The notes: a model not told the origin generated them from the sequence alone. A DNA stretch of 64,000 nt from Novosphingobium sp. MD-1 (GCF_001014975.1 NZ_BBXA01000029.1:248001-312000); one strand, 5' to 3'. Positions 16,539 to 26,219 are shown, counted from the first letter of the stretch. Numbers and translations are program-made.

Positions 16539-17080
16539 TCGATCAAGACCGGTCCCAGCGCGGGGTCGAGATCGCGCGGGCGGGTAAGCGCCACCAGCCG
16601 CGCGCAGTTTTCGTCAATGTCCGACCAGCGGTCGATATCCAGTTCCAGCACAGCAAAGGTCGCGGTGGGGAACTTCTGTTCCACCACGTCGCGCAACGGG
16701 CTGCTGCCGTCGTCGGGCACCAGATCGAAGATCAGGTCTTCCAGGCTGGGATTGTGCCCTACCATCAGGATGCTGGCGGGATCGCCTTCCACTTCGCGCA
16801 GCAGGTCCATCAGCGTGGCCGAACTGGCCAGGTAGATGCGCCGGTCCCATTCCACCGGAAAGCCGTGGCCCCACGCCGTGCTCGCCTGCTCGATCGTTTC
16901 CGCCACGCGCACGGCGGGAGAGGCGAGCAGCCGGTCGAAGCGCCAGCCGCCATCGCGGATGAAGCGCCCCATCACTTGCGCGCCCTTGATGCCGCGATCG
17001 TTCAATGGCCGGTCGAAATCGCGCGCGCGCGCGTCGGACCAGTCTGATTTGGCGTGACGGAAAAGCGCAAGCGTCTTCAC
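16535..17080 (-). CDS. histidine phosphatase family protein (SixA-like)
   Basis: 181 residues from a GTG at 17080. The RHA motif (LALFRHAKSDW, phospho-acceptor His9), the second Arg region (DRPLNDRGIKGA) and the second catalytic His (ILMVGHNPSLEDL) of the histidine phosphatase superfamily are present. The short length fits SixA, which dephosphorylates histidine-containing phosphotransfer proteins; a broader phosphatase role is possible. It is translationally coupled to the helicase gene upstream (GTGA overlap) and converges on the merR-like gene. Confidence 0.85.
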   Translation of the reverse strand: MKTLALFRHAKSDWSDARARDFDRPLNDRGIKGAQVMGRFIRDGGWRFDRLLASPAVRVAETIEQASTAWGHGFPVEWDRRIYLASSATLMDLLREVEGDPASILMVGHNPSLEDLIFDLVPDDGSSPLRDVVEQKFPTATFAVLELDIDRWSDIDENCARLVALTRPRDLDPALGPVLID

Positions 17081-19869
17081 GAAAAATCCCCGGCAGATCC
17101 GGCGCTGGCGCCGGCGTTGGCGATGGTTGCCGAAGCTCCAGAAACACCGCCCGCCACGCTTTGTAAAGCCACATCGAGCGTGACGCGGCGAACGGGCGTG
17201 CCGGGCGGAAAGGCGCCCAGCAGGCGCGACGGGAAGGCGGAGGACAGCACCACGAAAAAGCCCCTGTCGTCGGCCGAACGGATCAGCCGCCCGAAGGCCT
17301 GCGCCAGCCGCGCACGGATGATGCGGTCGTCATATGCCTGCCCCCCGCCGGCCAGACGGCGCGCGCGGTGAAGGATGGACGGCTTGGGCCAGGGCACCTG
17401 TTCCATCATCACCAGCCGCAGCGAATGACCCGGCACGTCCACCCCGTCGCGCAGCGCGTCGGTGCCCAGCAGCGAGGCGCGTGGATCGTCGCGGAAGATG
17501 TCGACCAGCGTGCCCGTATCGATCGGATCGACATGCTGGGCATAGAGCGGCAGCCCGGCGCGGGCGAGGCGGTCGGCGATACGGCCATATACCGCGCGCA
17601 GCCGCCGGACCGCCGTGAACAGGCCCAGCGCGCCACCGCCCGATGCCTCTATCAGCCGGGCATAGGCGCCGGCCAGCGCGGGAATATCCCCCTTGGGCAC
17701 GTCGGTCACGATCAGCACTTCGGCCTGGCTGGCATAATCGAACGGGCTTTCCGCCGAGAACAGGCGCGGGGTCATGTCGAGCCAGGGCGCGCCGCTGCGG
17801 CGGATCGCGCTGTCCCAGTCGCCGTTGTCGGGTGAATCCCCCCGACCGCCACCGGCCCGGTCGCGCAAGGTCGCGCTGGTCATCATCACCCCGTGCGCGG
17901 GCGCCAGCACGGTGTTGGCGAACGGCTTCATCGGATCGAGATAGTGGCGATAGAGGCCGATGTCCCACTCGCGCCCGTCGGAGCGTTCCACCGCCAGCCA
18001 GTCGACGAAATCGGGATCAGCGGGGCCGCCGAGGCGGCTGAGCAGGGCGATCCACCCGGCGACCAGATCGGTCCGCCAGCCGATGGCGCCGCGCGCGCCC
18101 TCGATCCGTGCGCGCGCCGGCCCGTCGAGCCAGTCGGGGCCGTCCTCCACGATCGCTTCCAGCCGCAACGCCAGCCGGGCGAGGGGCTGCCGCAGCGCCT
18201 CGAGTGCTTCCTGCGCGCGGCCGGCAACCTCGATGAAGGCGCCATCCATCTGCGCGATTTCGGTTTCCAGGCCATAGCCGGCTTCCTGCCCGCCGCTTTC
18301 ATCGCGGGCATGGACCACCGCGCGCGTCGCCGCGAGCAGGGCTTCGAGCGGGCCGATCGGCGCGTTTTCCTGCAGCCGCGCCAGCCATCCGTCGGAGGGC
18401 AGCGCCTCCGCCGCCTCGCGCGCCTGCGCAATCGCCCGCGCGCCTTCCTCGTCATAGCTCGCCACGTCGGCCAGCCGCGCCGAAAGCCCGCGCCGCCGCC
18501 CGCGCGATTTGCCTTCGGGGCCGATCACCCAGCGGCGCAGCTCGATCGTCTCCGCACCGGTGAGTGCGGCGGAGAACGTCGAATCCGCGGCTTCGAACAC
18601 ATGGTGCCCTTCGTCGAACACGATCCGCGTGGGGCGCTGCGCGGCATCGCGGCCGCGCGCGGCGTTGACCATGACCAGCGCGTGGTTGGCGATCACCAGT
18701 TCGGCATCGGCGGAGGCGCGCACCGCGCGCTCGATGAAGCATTTGCGGTAGTGCGGGCAGCCGGCATAGACGCATTCGCCACGCTGGTCGGTCAGCGCGC
18801 TGATCCCGCGCTTGCGAAACAGCGTGCCCAGCCAGCCGGGCAGGTCGCCGCCGATCATGTCGCCGTCCTGGCTGTAAGCGGCCCAGCGCGCGACAAGTTG
18901 CGCCAGGATCGCCGCGCGCCCGGCGAAGCCGCCCTGCAGCGCGTCTTCCAGGTTCAGCAGGCACAGGTAGTTCTCGCGCCCCTTGCGCACCACTACCGGT
19001 GCCTTGCCGTGGCGCTCGGCCGGAAACGCCCGCCGGCTTTCGCGCCGCAATTGCCGTTGCAGGGCCTTGGTATACGTCGAAACCCACACGGTACCGCCCG
19101 ATTTCTCCGCCCATAGCGAGGCGGGGGCGAGATAGCCGAAGGTCTTGCCGGTGCCGGTCCCGGCTTGCGCCAACAGCATGTGCGGCTGGCCCGAACCGGT
19201 GCCGCGCGGCGGGCGCGGCGCGAACATCCCGGCGGCCTCGCGCGCATATGCTCGCTGCGCTGGTCGCGCTTCGGCGTCGCGGCCGGTCAGCACGGCAAGC
19301 CGCTGCTCCACGTCCTCCCCGGACAGCGTTACCTGCGCCGGCTGCGGGCGTTCGGCCGTTTCTTCCCATTCGGGCAGGCGCGTGAACAGCCAGCGTTCGG
19401 CGCGTTCGGGCCGCCGGATGCGGGGGGCAAGCAGCGTTGCCCAGGGCCAGCGCATCCGCACCAGCGATTGGAGCGCCGTCCAGGCGCCTTCGCGCTCGGC
19501 CCAGTCCGGGCTTTCGCACACCGCCAGCAGGGCCTCCGCCGCTTCCTGCAACAGCAGCGGCACGGCATCGTCGCTGGCCGGCTCCGCAAGATTCAGGGCA
19601 TGGGCAAGGCCCTTGGGCGTGGGCACCACGAACCGCGCCGGGTGAACGAAGGCATAGAGTTCGAGCAGGTCCAGCCCGGACAGGTCCGGATAGCCCAGCC
19701 GGCTTGCCACCAGCGGGGCGTTCAGCAGCAGCAGCGGCGTATCGGCCGCAGCCATGATCGCATCGCCCTTGCCCACCGCGCGCGTGGACGGGCTGCCCGT
19801 CAGCGCGGCATCGCGCAGCCAGCAGCCGCCATGGCTGGCATGGAGCGCGGGAAGGGTAAGGGCAGCCAT
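17077..19869 (-). CDS. ATP-dependent DNA helicase, DinG/XPD-like superfamily 2 with Fe-S site
   Basis: 930 residues from an ATG at 19869; a TTG at 19905 would add 12. After a roughly 210-residue N-terminal extension comes Walker A (AQAGTGTGKTFGYL), then four cysteines in the spacing of an Fe-S cluster domain (YLCLLN, then CVYAGCPHYRKC). A DEGH Walker B box (IVFDEGHHVFE), MMTSATLRD and the C-terminal motif AQAFGRLIRS follow. DinG/XPD enzymes unwind DNA 5' to 3' and resolve R-loops or G4 structures. The N-terminal extension is specific and lacks an exonuclease motif that I can see. It overlaps the sixA-like gene by 4 nt, forming a two-gene unit. Confidence 0.9.
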   Translation of the reverse strand: MAALTLPALHASHGGCWLRDAALTGSPSTRAVGKGDAIMAAADTPLLLLNAPLVASRLGYPDLSGLDLLELYAFVHPARFVVPTPKGLAHALNLAEPASDDAVPLLLQEAAEALLAVCESPDWAEREGAWTALQSLVRMRWPWATLLAPRIRRPERAERWLFTRLPEWEETAERPQPAQVTLSGEDVEQRLAVLTGRDAEARPAQRAYAREAAGMFAPRPPRGTGSGQPHMLLAQAGTGTGKTFGYLAPASLWAEKSGGTVWVSTYTKALQRQLRRESRRAFPAERHGKAPVVVRKGRENYLCLLNLEDALQGGFAGRAAILAQLVARWAAYSQDGDMIGGDLPGWLGTLFRKRGISALTDQRGECVYAGCPHYRKCFIERAVRASADAELVIANHALVMVNAARGRDAAQRPTRIVFDEGHHVFEAADSTFSAALTGAETIELRRWVIGPEGKSRGRRRGLSARLADVASYDEEGARAIAQAREAAEALPSDGWLARLQENAPIGPLEALLAATRAVVHARDESGGQEAGYGLETEIAQMDGAFIEVAGRAQEALEALRQPLARLALRLEAIVEDGPDWLDGPARARIEGARGAIGWRTDLVAGWIALLSRLGGPADPDFVDWLAVERSDGREWDIGLYRHYLDPMKPFANTVLAPAHGVMMTSATLRDRAGGGRGDSPDNGDWDSAIRRSGAPWLDMTPRLFSAESPFDYASQAEVLIVTDVPKGDIPALAGAYARLIEASGGGALGLFTAVRRLRAVYGRIADRLARAGLPLYAQHVDPIDTGTLVDIFRDDPRASLLGTDALRDGVDVPGHSLRLVMMEQVPWPKPSILHRARRLAGGGQAYDDRIIRARLAQAFGRLIRSADDRGFFVVLSSAFPSRLLGAFPPGTPVRRVTLDVALQSVAGGVSGASATIANAGASAGSAGDFS

Positions 19870-19988
19870 CCGTTCCGCATAGAACGGAACTGGAACGCGG
19901 GGCAAGCCATGGCCTGTCGCGTTTCCCGATGCGCCGCTGCCTGAAACGGCGAAGATTGGGGATTATCAAGCTAAAACAATCATATGAT

Positions 19989-20004
19989 TGGCAGAGATCA
20001 TGCT
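19989..20004 (+). promoter_or_regulatory. probable sigma-54 promoter of flagellin
   Basis: TGGCAGAGATCATGCT matches the sigma-54 consensus at the -24 GG (19990-19991) and -12 GC (20002-20003) with the obligatory spacing, and at TGGCA and the final T. Transcription would start near 20015, giving an untranslated leader of about 120 nt before the flagellin ATG. Class III/IV flagellins in related alphaproteobacteria use sigma-54. Confidence 0.7.
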
Positions 20005-20136
20005 GAAGCGATCTTTGCCCGCGGTCTACGTACTGACACGGATGCCCTGAAACCCCCCGCTTCCACACCGGTCTTTGCCCCGGGACCAGCAGGTCCGCGC
20101 CGGATCGTTCCGGCAGACAGAGTGGAGGTACTTGTC

Positions 20137-20964
20137 ATGACCGTTATCAATACGAACATCAACGCGATACGCGCGGCGAACGCATCCAACAGCGCAACCA
20201 AGACCCTGGGCCTTTCGATGGAGCGCCTGTCCACCGGCATGCGCATCAACAGCGCCAAGGATGACGCGGCCGGCCTTGCCATCACCACGTCCATGACCTC
20301 GCAGATCAAGGGCATGAGCCAGGGCATCCGCAACGCCAACGATGGCATCTCGCTGGCGCAGACCGCCGAAGGCGCGCTGGGCGAAGTGACCAACATGCTC
20401 CAGCGCATCCGTGAGCTGGCGAACCAGTCGGCTTCGGGCACCTATCAGGACACCACCGACCGCGTTTACATGCAGACCGAAGTGACCGCGCTGACCGAGC
20501 AGATCGGCAGCGTCTTCAGCACGGTCAAGTTCAACGGCAACGCGCTGTTCAGCACCACGGCCGGCACCGACGTGTCGATCGACATCCAGGCGGGGGCCAA
20601 CAGCGGCGATACCGTGACGCTGACCAGCACGGCCATCGACGGCACGAACCTGGCCGCAGCCGCGCTCGACGTCACCACGGCGGCCAAGGCCGTGACCACG
20701 ATGAGCAACGTGGAAGCCGCGCTTTCGGATGTCAGCGCGACGCGCGCCTCGCTGGGCGCGGGTCAGAACCGGCTGGAATCGGTGGTGAACAACCTCACCA
20801 GCAACGTGACCAACTTGTCGGAAGCGCGTTCGCGGATTCAAGACACCGATTATTCGGCCGAAACCACGGCGCTAGCGAAGTCGCAGATCCTCAGCCAGGC
20901 CTCGACCGCCATGATCGCACAGGCCAACCAGGCCCAGCAGACCGTCCTGACGCTGCTGCGCTAA
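20137..20964 (+). CDS. flagellin
   Basis: 275 residues with GGAGGT 8-13 nt before the ATG. The N-terminal D0/D1 region ([36 protein letters not shown]) and the C-terminal D1/D0 region ([25 protein letters not shown], ending in QQTVLTLLR) are intact. The middle is short and Thr/Ala rich, so the surface D2/D3 domains are almost absent, as in Caulobacter-type flagellins. Exported by the flagellar type III system and assembled as filament. No other flagellar gene lies nearby: it is an isolated, monocistronic gene with its own sigma-54-type promoter and strong terminator. Confidence 0.97.
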   Translation: MTVINTNINAIRAANASNSATKTLGLSMERLSTGMRINSAKDDAAGLAITTSMTSQIKGMSQGIRNANDGISLAQTAEGALGEVTNMLQRIRELANQSASGTYQDTTDRVYMQTEVTALTEQIGSVFSTVKFNGNALFSTTAGTDVSIDIQAGANSGDTVTLTSTAIDGTNLAAAALDVTTAAKAVTTMSNVEAALSDVSATRASLGAGQNRLESVVNNLTSNVTNLSEARSRIQDTDYSAETTALAKSQILSQASTAMIAQANQAQQTVLTLLR

Positions 20965-20995
20965 TGGCTCTCCCCCGCGTCTTGCGCCGCAGCGT

Positions 20996-21034
20996 GGCCG
21001 CCCCGCACCCTGGCGGGGCGGCCGTTCTTTTTTT
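20996..21034 (+). terminator. intrinsic terminator of flagellin
   Basis: GGCCGCCCCGC (20996-21006) pairs with GCGGGGCGGCC (21013-21023), six-base loop, followed by GTTCTTTTTTTG. A classical rho-independent terminator 31 nt after the flagellin stop. Confidence 0.92.
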
Positions 21035-21135
21035 GGGTTGCGCGGCGCGGTGTCCTTCCCACGATCGGGCCACGTCGTCAGCGGCGCCAGCTTTTCCTTG
21101 CGCAAGCGGGGCAGGCGGGCGAAAGGACGCCCGCT

Positions 21136-22761
21136 ATGACCGACACCGAAACCCGTCCGCCGTCCGTGCTCGAAGCCGCGCAGGTCTCCAAGGCCTGGCC
21201 GTTCGAGGAAGCCCGCAAGATCGTGAAGCGGTATCCGGGCGGCAAACGCGATGCCGCCGGAAATCTGGCGCCCGTGCTGTTCGAGACGGGCTATGGCCCC
21301 TCGGGCCTGCCGCACATCGGCACGTTCCAGGAAGTGCTGCGCACCACGCTGGTCCGCCGCGCCTATGAAGCGCTCACGGGCGGCCATCCCACGCGCCTCG
21401 TCGCCTTTTCCGACGACATGGACGGGCTGCGCAAGGTGCCCGACAACGTGCCCAACAAGGGCCTGCTCGCCGCCTATATCGGCCATCCGCTGTCGCGCAT
21501 CCCCGATCCGTTCGCCACGCACGAAAGCTTCGCGCACCACAACAACGCGATGCTGCGCGCGTTTCTGGACCGCTTCGGCTTCGACTACGAATTCGTCTCG
21601 GCCAGCGACCGCTACAATGCCGGCGGTTTCGACGATGCGCTGAAGAACGTGCTGCGCCATTACGACGCGATCATGGGCATCATGCTGCCCACGCTGCGTG
21701 AGGAACGGCGCAAGACCTATTCGCCGGTCCTGCCGGTTTCGCCGACCAATCATCAGGTGCTGCAGGTGCCGGTTGACGTGGTCGATGCGGAAGCGGGCGT
21801 GATCCGGTTCGAGGACGTGACCGGCGAGATGGTCGAACAGTCGATCCTGGGCGGGCGCTCCAAGCTGCAATGGAAGGTCGACTGGGCGATGCGCTGGGTG
21901 GCGCTCGGCGTCGATTACGAGATGTGCGGCAAGGACCTGACCGACAGCGTCACGCAGTCGGGCCGGATCGCGCAAGTGCTGGGTGGGCGCCGGCCCGAAG
22001 GACTGATCTACGAGCTGTTCCTGGACGAGAAGGGCGAGAAGATCTCCAAGTCCAAGGGCAACGGGCTGACCATCGAGCAGTGGCTTGACTACGGCAGCGA
22101 GGAAAGCCTGGGATTCTACCTGTTCCGCGAGCCCAAGAGCGCGAAGTCTCTGCACGTTGGCATCATCCCGCGCGCGGTGGACGAATACTGGCAGTTCCGC
22201 GAGAAGCTGCCCGCGCAGCCGATCGAACAGCAACTGGGCAACCCGGTGTGGCACCTGCTGCGCGCCAACGGCGATGCCGCCGGGGCGGGCGAGAAGCTGC
22301 CGGTCACTTATGGCCTGCTGCTCAATCTGGTGGGCGTGCTCGGCGCGGGCGCGACGCGCGAACAGGTCTGGTCGTATCTTGCCAACTATGTGGAGGATGC
22401 CGATCCCGCTGCGCATCCCGCGCTCGATACGCTGGTGACCTGCGCGCTGGCCTATAACCGCGATTTCATCGCGCCCACGTTGCAGCGGCGCAAGCCGGAG
22501 AACGGCGAGATCGCGGCGCTGACCGCGCTGGACGAGGAACTGGCCGCCGCCAGCGCCGACACCACCGCCGAGGAATTGCAGAACATCGTCTACGAGATCG
22601 GCAAGGACCCGCATTACGGCTTCGAGAGCCTGCGCGACTGGTTCAAGGCGCTTTACGAGACGCTGCTCGGCTCCAGCCAGGGGCCGCGCATGGGCAGCTT
22701 CATCGCGCTCTACGGCATCGAGAACACGCGCAAGCTGATCGCCGAGGCGCTGGAAGGCTGA
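21136..22761 (+). CDS. lysS: lysine--tRNA ligase, class I
   Basis: 541 residues. This is the class I (archaeal/alphaproteobacterial) lysyl-tRNA synthetase, unrelated to the common class II enzyme: a Rossmann fold with the HIGH-like PHIG (GPSGLPHIGTF, near residue 60) and a KMSKS-like KISKS (near 302), and a C-terminal helical anticodon-binding part. It charges tRNA-Lys with lysine in the cytoplasm. GGGCGAAAGGA precedes the ATG at a suitable distance. It is separated from flagellin by a terminator and converges on the DUF885 gene across a REP-like element. Confidence 0.95.
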   Translation: MTDTETRPPSVLEAAQVSKAWPFEEARKIVKRYPGGKRDAAGNLAPVLFETGYGPSGLPHIGTFQEVLRTTLVRRAYEALTGGHPTRLVAFSDDMDGLRKVPDNVPNKGLLAAYIGHPLSRIPDPFATHESFAHHNNAMLRAFLDRFGFDYEFVSASDRYNAGGFDDALKNVLRHYDAIMGIMLPTLREERRKTYSPVLPVSPTNHQVLQVPVDVVDAEAGVIRFEDVTGEMVEQSILGGRSKLQWKVDWAMRWVALGVDYEMCGKDLTDSVTQSGRIAQVLGGRRPEGLIYELFLDEKGEKISKSKGNGLTIEQWLDYGSEESLGFYLFREPKSAKSLHVGIIPRAVDEYWQFREKLPAQPIEQQLGNPVWHLLRANGDAAGAGEKLPVTYGLLLNLVGVLGAGATREQVWSYLANYVEDADPAAHPALDTLVTCALAYNRDFIAPTLQRRKPENGEIAALTALDEELAAASADTTAEELQNIVYEIGKDPHYGFESLRDWFKALYETLLGSSQGPRMGSFIALYGIENTRKLIAEALEG

Positions 22762-22803
22762 GCGCTTCTGGCCCAACCCGCCAGGGGTCGAGTGCTCCAC
22801 GAA

Positions 22804-22840
22804 CTCCCTTCCCGCTTGCGGGAGGGGCTCGGGATGGGCG
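22804..22840. repeat. REP-like palindrome between convergent lysS and DUF885 genes
   Basis: CTCCCTTCCCGC, TT, GCGGGAGGGG forms a near-perfect stem, followed by CTCGGGATGGGCG. Elements of this composition (CTCCC stem plus a GGGxTGGG tail) are dispersed in many alphaproteobacterial genomes; only one copy is in this window. It may also help end transcription. Confidence 0.55.
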
Positions 22841-22848
22841 TCGTGACG

Positions 22849-24723
22849 CTATCCCCGCTGCCCCGCGATCCAGCGGTCGACCTTCGCTTCCAGAACCGGC
22901 ATGGGCAGCGCGCCGCTGCCCAGCACCTGATCGTGAAACGCGCGAATGTCGAAGCGCGGGCCGAGTTCCGCTTCGGCCTTGCGACGCAGGCGCTGGATGG
23001 TGAGCGCGCCGATTTTGTAGGATAGCGCCTGCCCCGGATTGGCGATGTAGCGTTCGACTTCGGCGGTCGCATCGCTGCGACCCATGCCGGAATTGGCCAG
23101 CATGTAGTCGATCGCCTGTTCGCGCGTCCACCGCTTGGCGTGGATGCCGGTGTCCACCACCAGCCGCATGGCCCGCAGCATCTCGTCGTCCAGTGTGCCC
23201 CAGTGCTGCATCGGGTCCTTGTAGAACCCCATCTCGTAGCCCAGCGTCTCGGCATAGAGCGCCCAGCCTTCGACATAGGCGGTATTGCCGCCGAAACGCT
23301 GGAAATCGGGCAGGCTGGCGTTCTCCTGGGCCAGGCTGATCTGGAAATGATGCCCCGGCGCACCTTCGTGGAGGTAAAGCGTGGTGATGCCGGTCAGGAA
23401 GCGGCTTTTGAGGTCGTAGGTGTTGTAGAAGAACACGCCCGGTCGACTGCCGTCCGGGGCGCCCTGGCTATAGCTGCCGCCGGCTTCGTAGCGCGCGCGA
23501 TAGGCGGGGTAGGGCTGGATCAGCAGTGGCGTGCGCGGCAGGTGCAGGAAATAGCGCGGCGCCTGCGCTTCGACTTTGCGGCCCACGGCGCGAAAGCCCT
23601 CGGCAAGTTGCGCGTCGGTCCGCGGATGGTATCGGGGGTTCACCCGCAATTCGTCGAAGAACGCCTTGAGCGGACCGGCATAGCCCAGTTCCGTTTTCAC
23701 CCCTTCCATCTCGCGCTGGATGCGCGCCACTTCACCAAGGCCCAGATCGTGCACTGCATCGGGATCGAGCGGCAGGGTCGTGTGATTGCGGATGAGCAGC
23801 CGATAGAGCCTGTCTCCGCCCTTCATCGCCCACAATCCGGCATCCTCGCGCGCGACAGGGTAGTATTCCTCCGCAAGGAAAGCCCGAAGTTTGTGATAAG
23901 CGGGGTACACCGATTGACTGATTGTCTGCCGGAAGGCGGCGGCGATGCGCCGTTTGGCGCCGGTGCCGTATCGCGCGGGATACTGCGCGACGGGCGAATA
24001 GAACGGGGATCGCTGGACCGGCTGCGCCAGGATCGTATCGATCTGCGCGATCATGTTGCGCACGGTCAGGCGGGATTCGATCGCGCCGCCCGCCATGCCT
24101 TCGCGGAAACGGGCGATGGCATGGTCGAAGACCTGCGGCAGCGCCCGGTCACGCGCCAGAAGCGCGTCGAAATCGGCGGGCGTTTCCAGCGGGACAGGCG
24201 TTTCGGACGAAGCAAGGCCGGGAAACTCGACGTGAAAGCCGCCGAAGTGGTTGAACGGCCGAACCGCGGTGAGCGCCTCCACCTGCGGAGCCAGCGCATC
24301 GCGTTCCTGGAGCTTGGCATCGCGGAACACGTCGTAGGAAATGCGGTGCGCGTCATCGAGCTGATTGCGATCGATCCTGTCCAGCCGGGCCAGCGTGGCA
24401 GCGTTGGTTTCGCGCAGGCGGTGGACGATTTCCGGCGTGAACAGCAGCAGGAAGCGGTCGAGCGGAATCTGTTCGCCCTGTTCCAGCGCACCGAGCGGGT
24501 CGAGCGCCTGTTCCGCCCGGCTGTCGTCCATGAACAACCGGTCGAGCGCCAGGGCTGCTTCGCTTTGCCGGACGAAGCCGGCCTTCGCGGTGGCTTGCGG
24601 GACGGGCCGATCTGCCAGTGGGGAGGTCTGCGGGGCGCTTGCCGCTGCCGTCAACCCCAGGGCAAGGACCAATGCGGTGCCGCGAAGCAGGCGCCAGCTT
24701 GCAGCCCCTCTTGCCGGAACCAT
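22849..24723 (-). CDS. DUF885 family secreted protein (predicted metallopeptidase-like)
   Basis: 624 residues if started at the ATG at 24723, which gives a normal signal peptide (RLLRGTALVLALGLTAAASA). An ATG at 24759 overlaps the oxygenase gene by 10 nt and would lengthen the leader. The HEGAPGHH motif (HEXXH-like HEGxPGHH, about residue 490) with a downstream YVEGWALYAE glutamate is the hallmark of DUF885, which resembles M32-type zinc carboxypeptidases. An all-helical fold and location in the periplasm are expected; substrate unknown. It follows the 2OG-Fe(II) oxygenase gene on the same strand by 26 nt and is probably co-transcribed with it. Confidence 0.85.
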   Translation of the reverse strand: MVPARGAASWRLLRGTALVLALGLTAAASAPQTSPLADRPVPQATAKAGFVRQSEAALALDRLFMDDSRAEQALDPLGALEQGEQIPLDRFLLLFTPEIVHRLRETNAATLARLDRIDRNQLDDAHRISYDVFRDAKLQERDALAPQVEALTAVRPFNHFGGFHVEFPGLASSETPVPLETPADFDALLARDRALPQVFDHAIARFREGMAGGAIESRLTVRNMIAQIDTILAQPVQRSPFYSPVAQYPARYGTGAKRRIAAAFRQTISQSVYPAYHKLRAFLAEEYYPVAREDAGLWAMKGGDRLYRLLIRNHTTLPLDPDAVHDLGLGEVARIQREMEGVKTELGYAGPLKAFFDELRVNPRYHPRTDAQLAEGFRAVGRKVEAQAPRYFLHLPRTPLLIQPYPAYRARYEAGGSYSQGAPDGSRPGVFFYNTYDLKSRFLTGITTLYLHEGAPGHHFQISLAQENASLPDFQRFGGNTAYVEGWALYAETLGYEMGFYKDPMQHWGTLDDEMLRAMRLVVDTGIHAKRWTREQAIDYMLANSGMGRSDATAEVERYIANPGQALSYKIGALTIQRLRRKAEAELGPRFDIRAFHDQVLGSGALPMPVLEAKVDRWIAGQRG

Positions 24724-24749
24724 CGGGTTTGCCGTGCCCGCCCCCCGGA

Positions 24750-25442
24750 TCAGCCCCATGCGCGTGTCCGGTACCACTTGGTGAGGACGTACTTGGTGCC
24801 TTTGAGCACCGGCCGGCCGGCATGAAGGCTGTTGGGGTTGGGAGTGCCATCCACGGCCATGTTGTTCCACACCAGCAACGCGCCGCGTTGGGGGGGAATC
24901 GACAGGTCGACCTTTGGAAAATCGGTCGAGCCGCCTTCCTCGACGGCGTTGAGATAGGCCATGGCGGTCCAGCTTCGCTGACCCCCACGCCCCATCTCCC
25001 GATCCCAGAACGGCTGGTCCGGATTAAAATGGTCAAAATGGGGACAAAATTCCTGTCCGGGGGTGTAACGCTGCCCCTGAATCGTCTCTCCGGTGTCGGG
25101 GTCGAGCCCCACCAGGTCATCGATTCTGCGCTGCAACATCAGGGTGAACGGGTCCCACGGATCGACGTCGCCGGAGTAGCTCGTGCGGCCCCCGCTGCGG
25201 TTGCCATCGTAGGTAAGCGATGGGCGCGCGACGTCGTCAATGGTCGCGATCAGCCGCTGGCATTCCGCTTCGGAAAGGAAGTTGGAAACTCCATATATTT
25301 CAAGGCCTTCAACCGGAAGGCGATAGGCCGCGGGATCGGCATCCAGACGGGCGCGAACGGTCTGGCCGATACGCTTGAGAAGGGCGGCGTCCGGATGCGG
25401 ACGGGACTTGCGAGACAGGGAGATCATGGGCGCCGCTTTCAT
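24750..25442 (-). CDS. 2OG-Fe(II) oxygenase, prolyl 4-hydroxylase-like
   Basis: 230 residues (an ATG at 25427 is an alternative; 18 further upstream residues are open but look unlike coding sequence of the family). The iron site is clear: HFDHF gives the HxD pair, and NSLHAGRPVLKGTKYVLTKWY gives the distal His and the Lys that binds 2-oxoglutarate. A beta-strand GALLVWNN lies between them. This is the P4Hc domain of procollagen prolyl hydroxylase-like proteins. In bacteria these modify proline in EF-Tu or other proteins; the substrate here is unknown. A DUF885 gene follows closely. Confidence 0.88.
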   Translation of the reverse strand: MKAAPMISLSRKSRPHPDAALLKRIGQTVRARLDADPAAYRLPVEGLEIYGVSNFLSEAECQRLIATIDDVARPSLTYDGNRSGGRTSYSGDVDPWDPFTLMLQRRIDDLVGLDPDTGETIQGQRYTPGQEFCPHFDHFNPDQPFWDREMGRGGQRSWTAMAYLNAVEEGGSTDFPKVDLSIPPQRGALLVWNNMAVDGTPNPNSLHAGRPVLKGTKYVLTKWYRTRAWG

Positions 25443-25754
25443 GACCCAAGGCGGGACGGGGAGCAAGAGGCGTGGGCGCCTTGTGACGGATGTCACACCC
25501 CGCGTTCAGGGGCGATTTAAGGTTAATGCGGTTTTGATCCGATCCGGTGGCGAGCCGTTGCCAGTCAGGGCAAATACTGTGAATATTGGCGTAGGAAGAA
25601 GTCGTTAAATAAATACCGGGAAGTAGGAATCGAAGTCCTAACTTTGCGGAAGGGTCGAATTGGAATGCTATGCCTAATAGCGGGCAAGGAATTCTATGTT
25701 CTTCTTTCGCTAATTTGGGATGACCTACTTTTGATATAGGGAGGTCGTATTCCA

Positions 25755-26117
25755 TTGGAAGCCCTGATCGATACTGAGGCCGAAGCTTATCGGCTCGCTC
25801 AAGCCCTGTATAACTTGCGCCGTAAGCGCGATTCCGCCCTGGGGCCAAGGCGGATTTTCGGCGAGCCGGCGTGGGATATACTTCTGGACCTGTACATCGC
25901 CAGCAAACGCGGCATGGAAATCCAGGTTTCCAGCGTGTGCATCGAGGCCGGTGTCCCTTCCACCACCATCCTGCGGTGGATTGCCCGACTGGAAAAGGAA
26001 GGCCTGCTTTACCGCAAGGCTGACCGGGGAGATGCGCGCCGCCGCTTCGTGCGCCTGACCGATGAAGGCCATGCCGTGATGCGGCGCGTGTTGCGCGCGA
26101 TCGGGCCGATCAGCTGA
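25755..26117 (+). CDS. MarR-like winged-helix transcriptional regulator
   Basis: 120 residues from a TTG at 25755, chosen because GGGAGG ends 10 nt upstream and no ATG or GTG fits. A winged helix is visible: SSVCIEAGVPSTTILRWIARLEKEGLLYRKAD, then RRRFVRLTDEGHAVMRRVL. The protein is compact with one N-terminal helix. The 258 nt upstream hold no gene, are clearly richer in A/T than the surroundings and contain TAGGA-N7-TCCTA (25624-25640) and a GATATA -10-like box (25733-25738), so the promoter is probably there. Target genes are unknown; the neighbours give no hint. Confidence 0.75.
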   Translation: MEALIDTEAEAYRLAQALYNLRRKRDSALGPRRIFGEPAWDILLDLYIASKRGMEIQVSSVCIEAGVPSTTILRWIARLEKEGLLYRKADRGDARRRFVRLTDEGHAVMRRVLRAIGPIS

Positions 26118-26184
26118 GAAGCGGCGGACCGCGGTGATTCCCGACGGTCGCTGCGAGCCGTCGCTGGCGCGTTCCTGAAGCGTT

Positions 26185-26219
26185 CGACCCGCCGGTTGGC
26201 ACGGGCCACCGGCGGGTCG
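26185..26219. terminator. strong hairpin between convergent regulator and RcnB-like gene
   Basis: CGACCCGCCGG (26185-26195) pairs with CCGGCGGGTCG (26209-26219); an inner TGGC/GCCA extension closes on ACGG. Only TCGCGTCTTTA follows, so it is an imperfect terminator for the + gene and possibly for the - gene. Confidence 0.55.
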
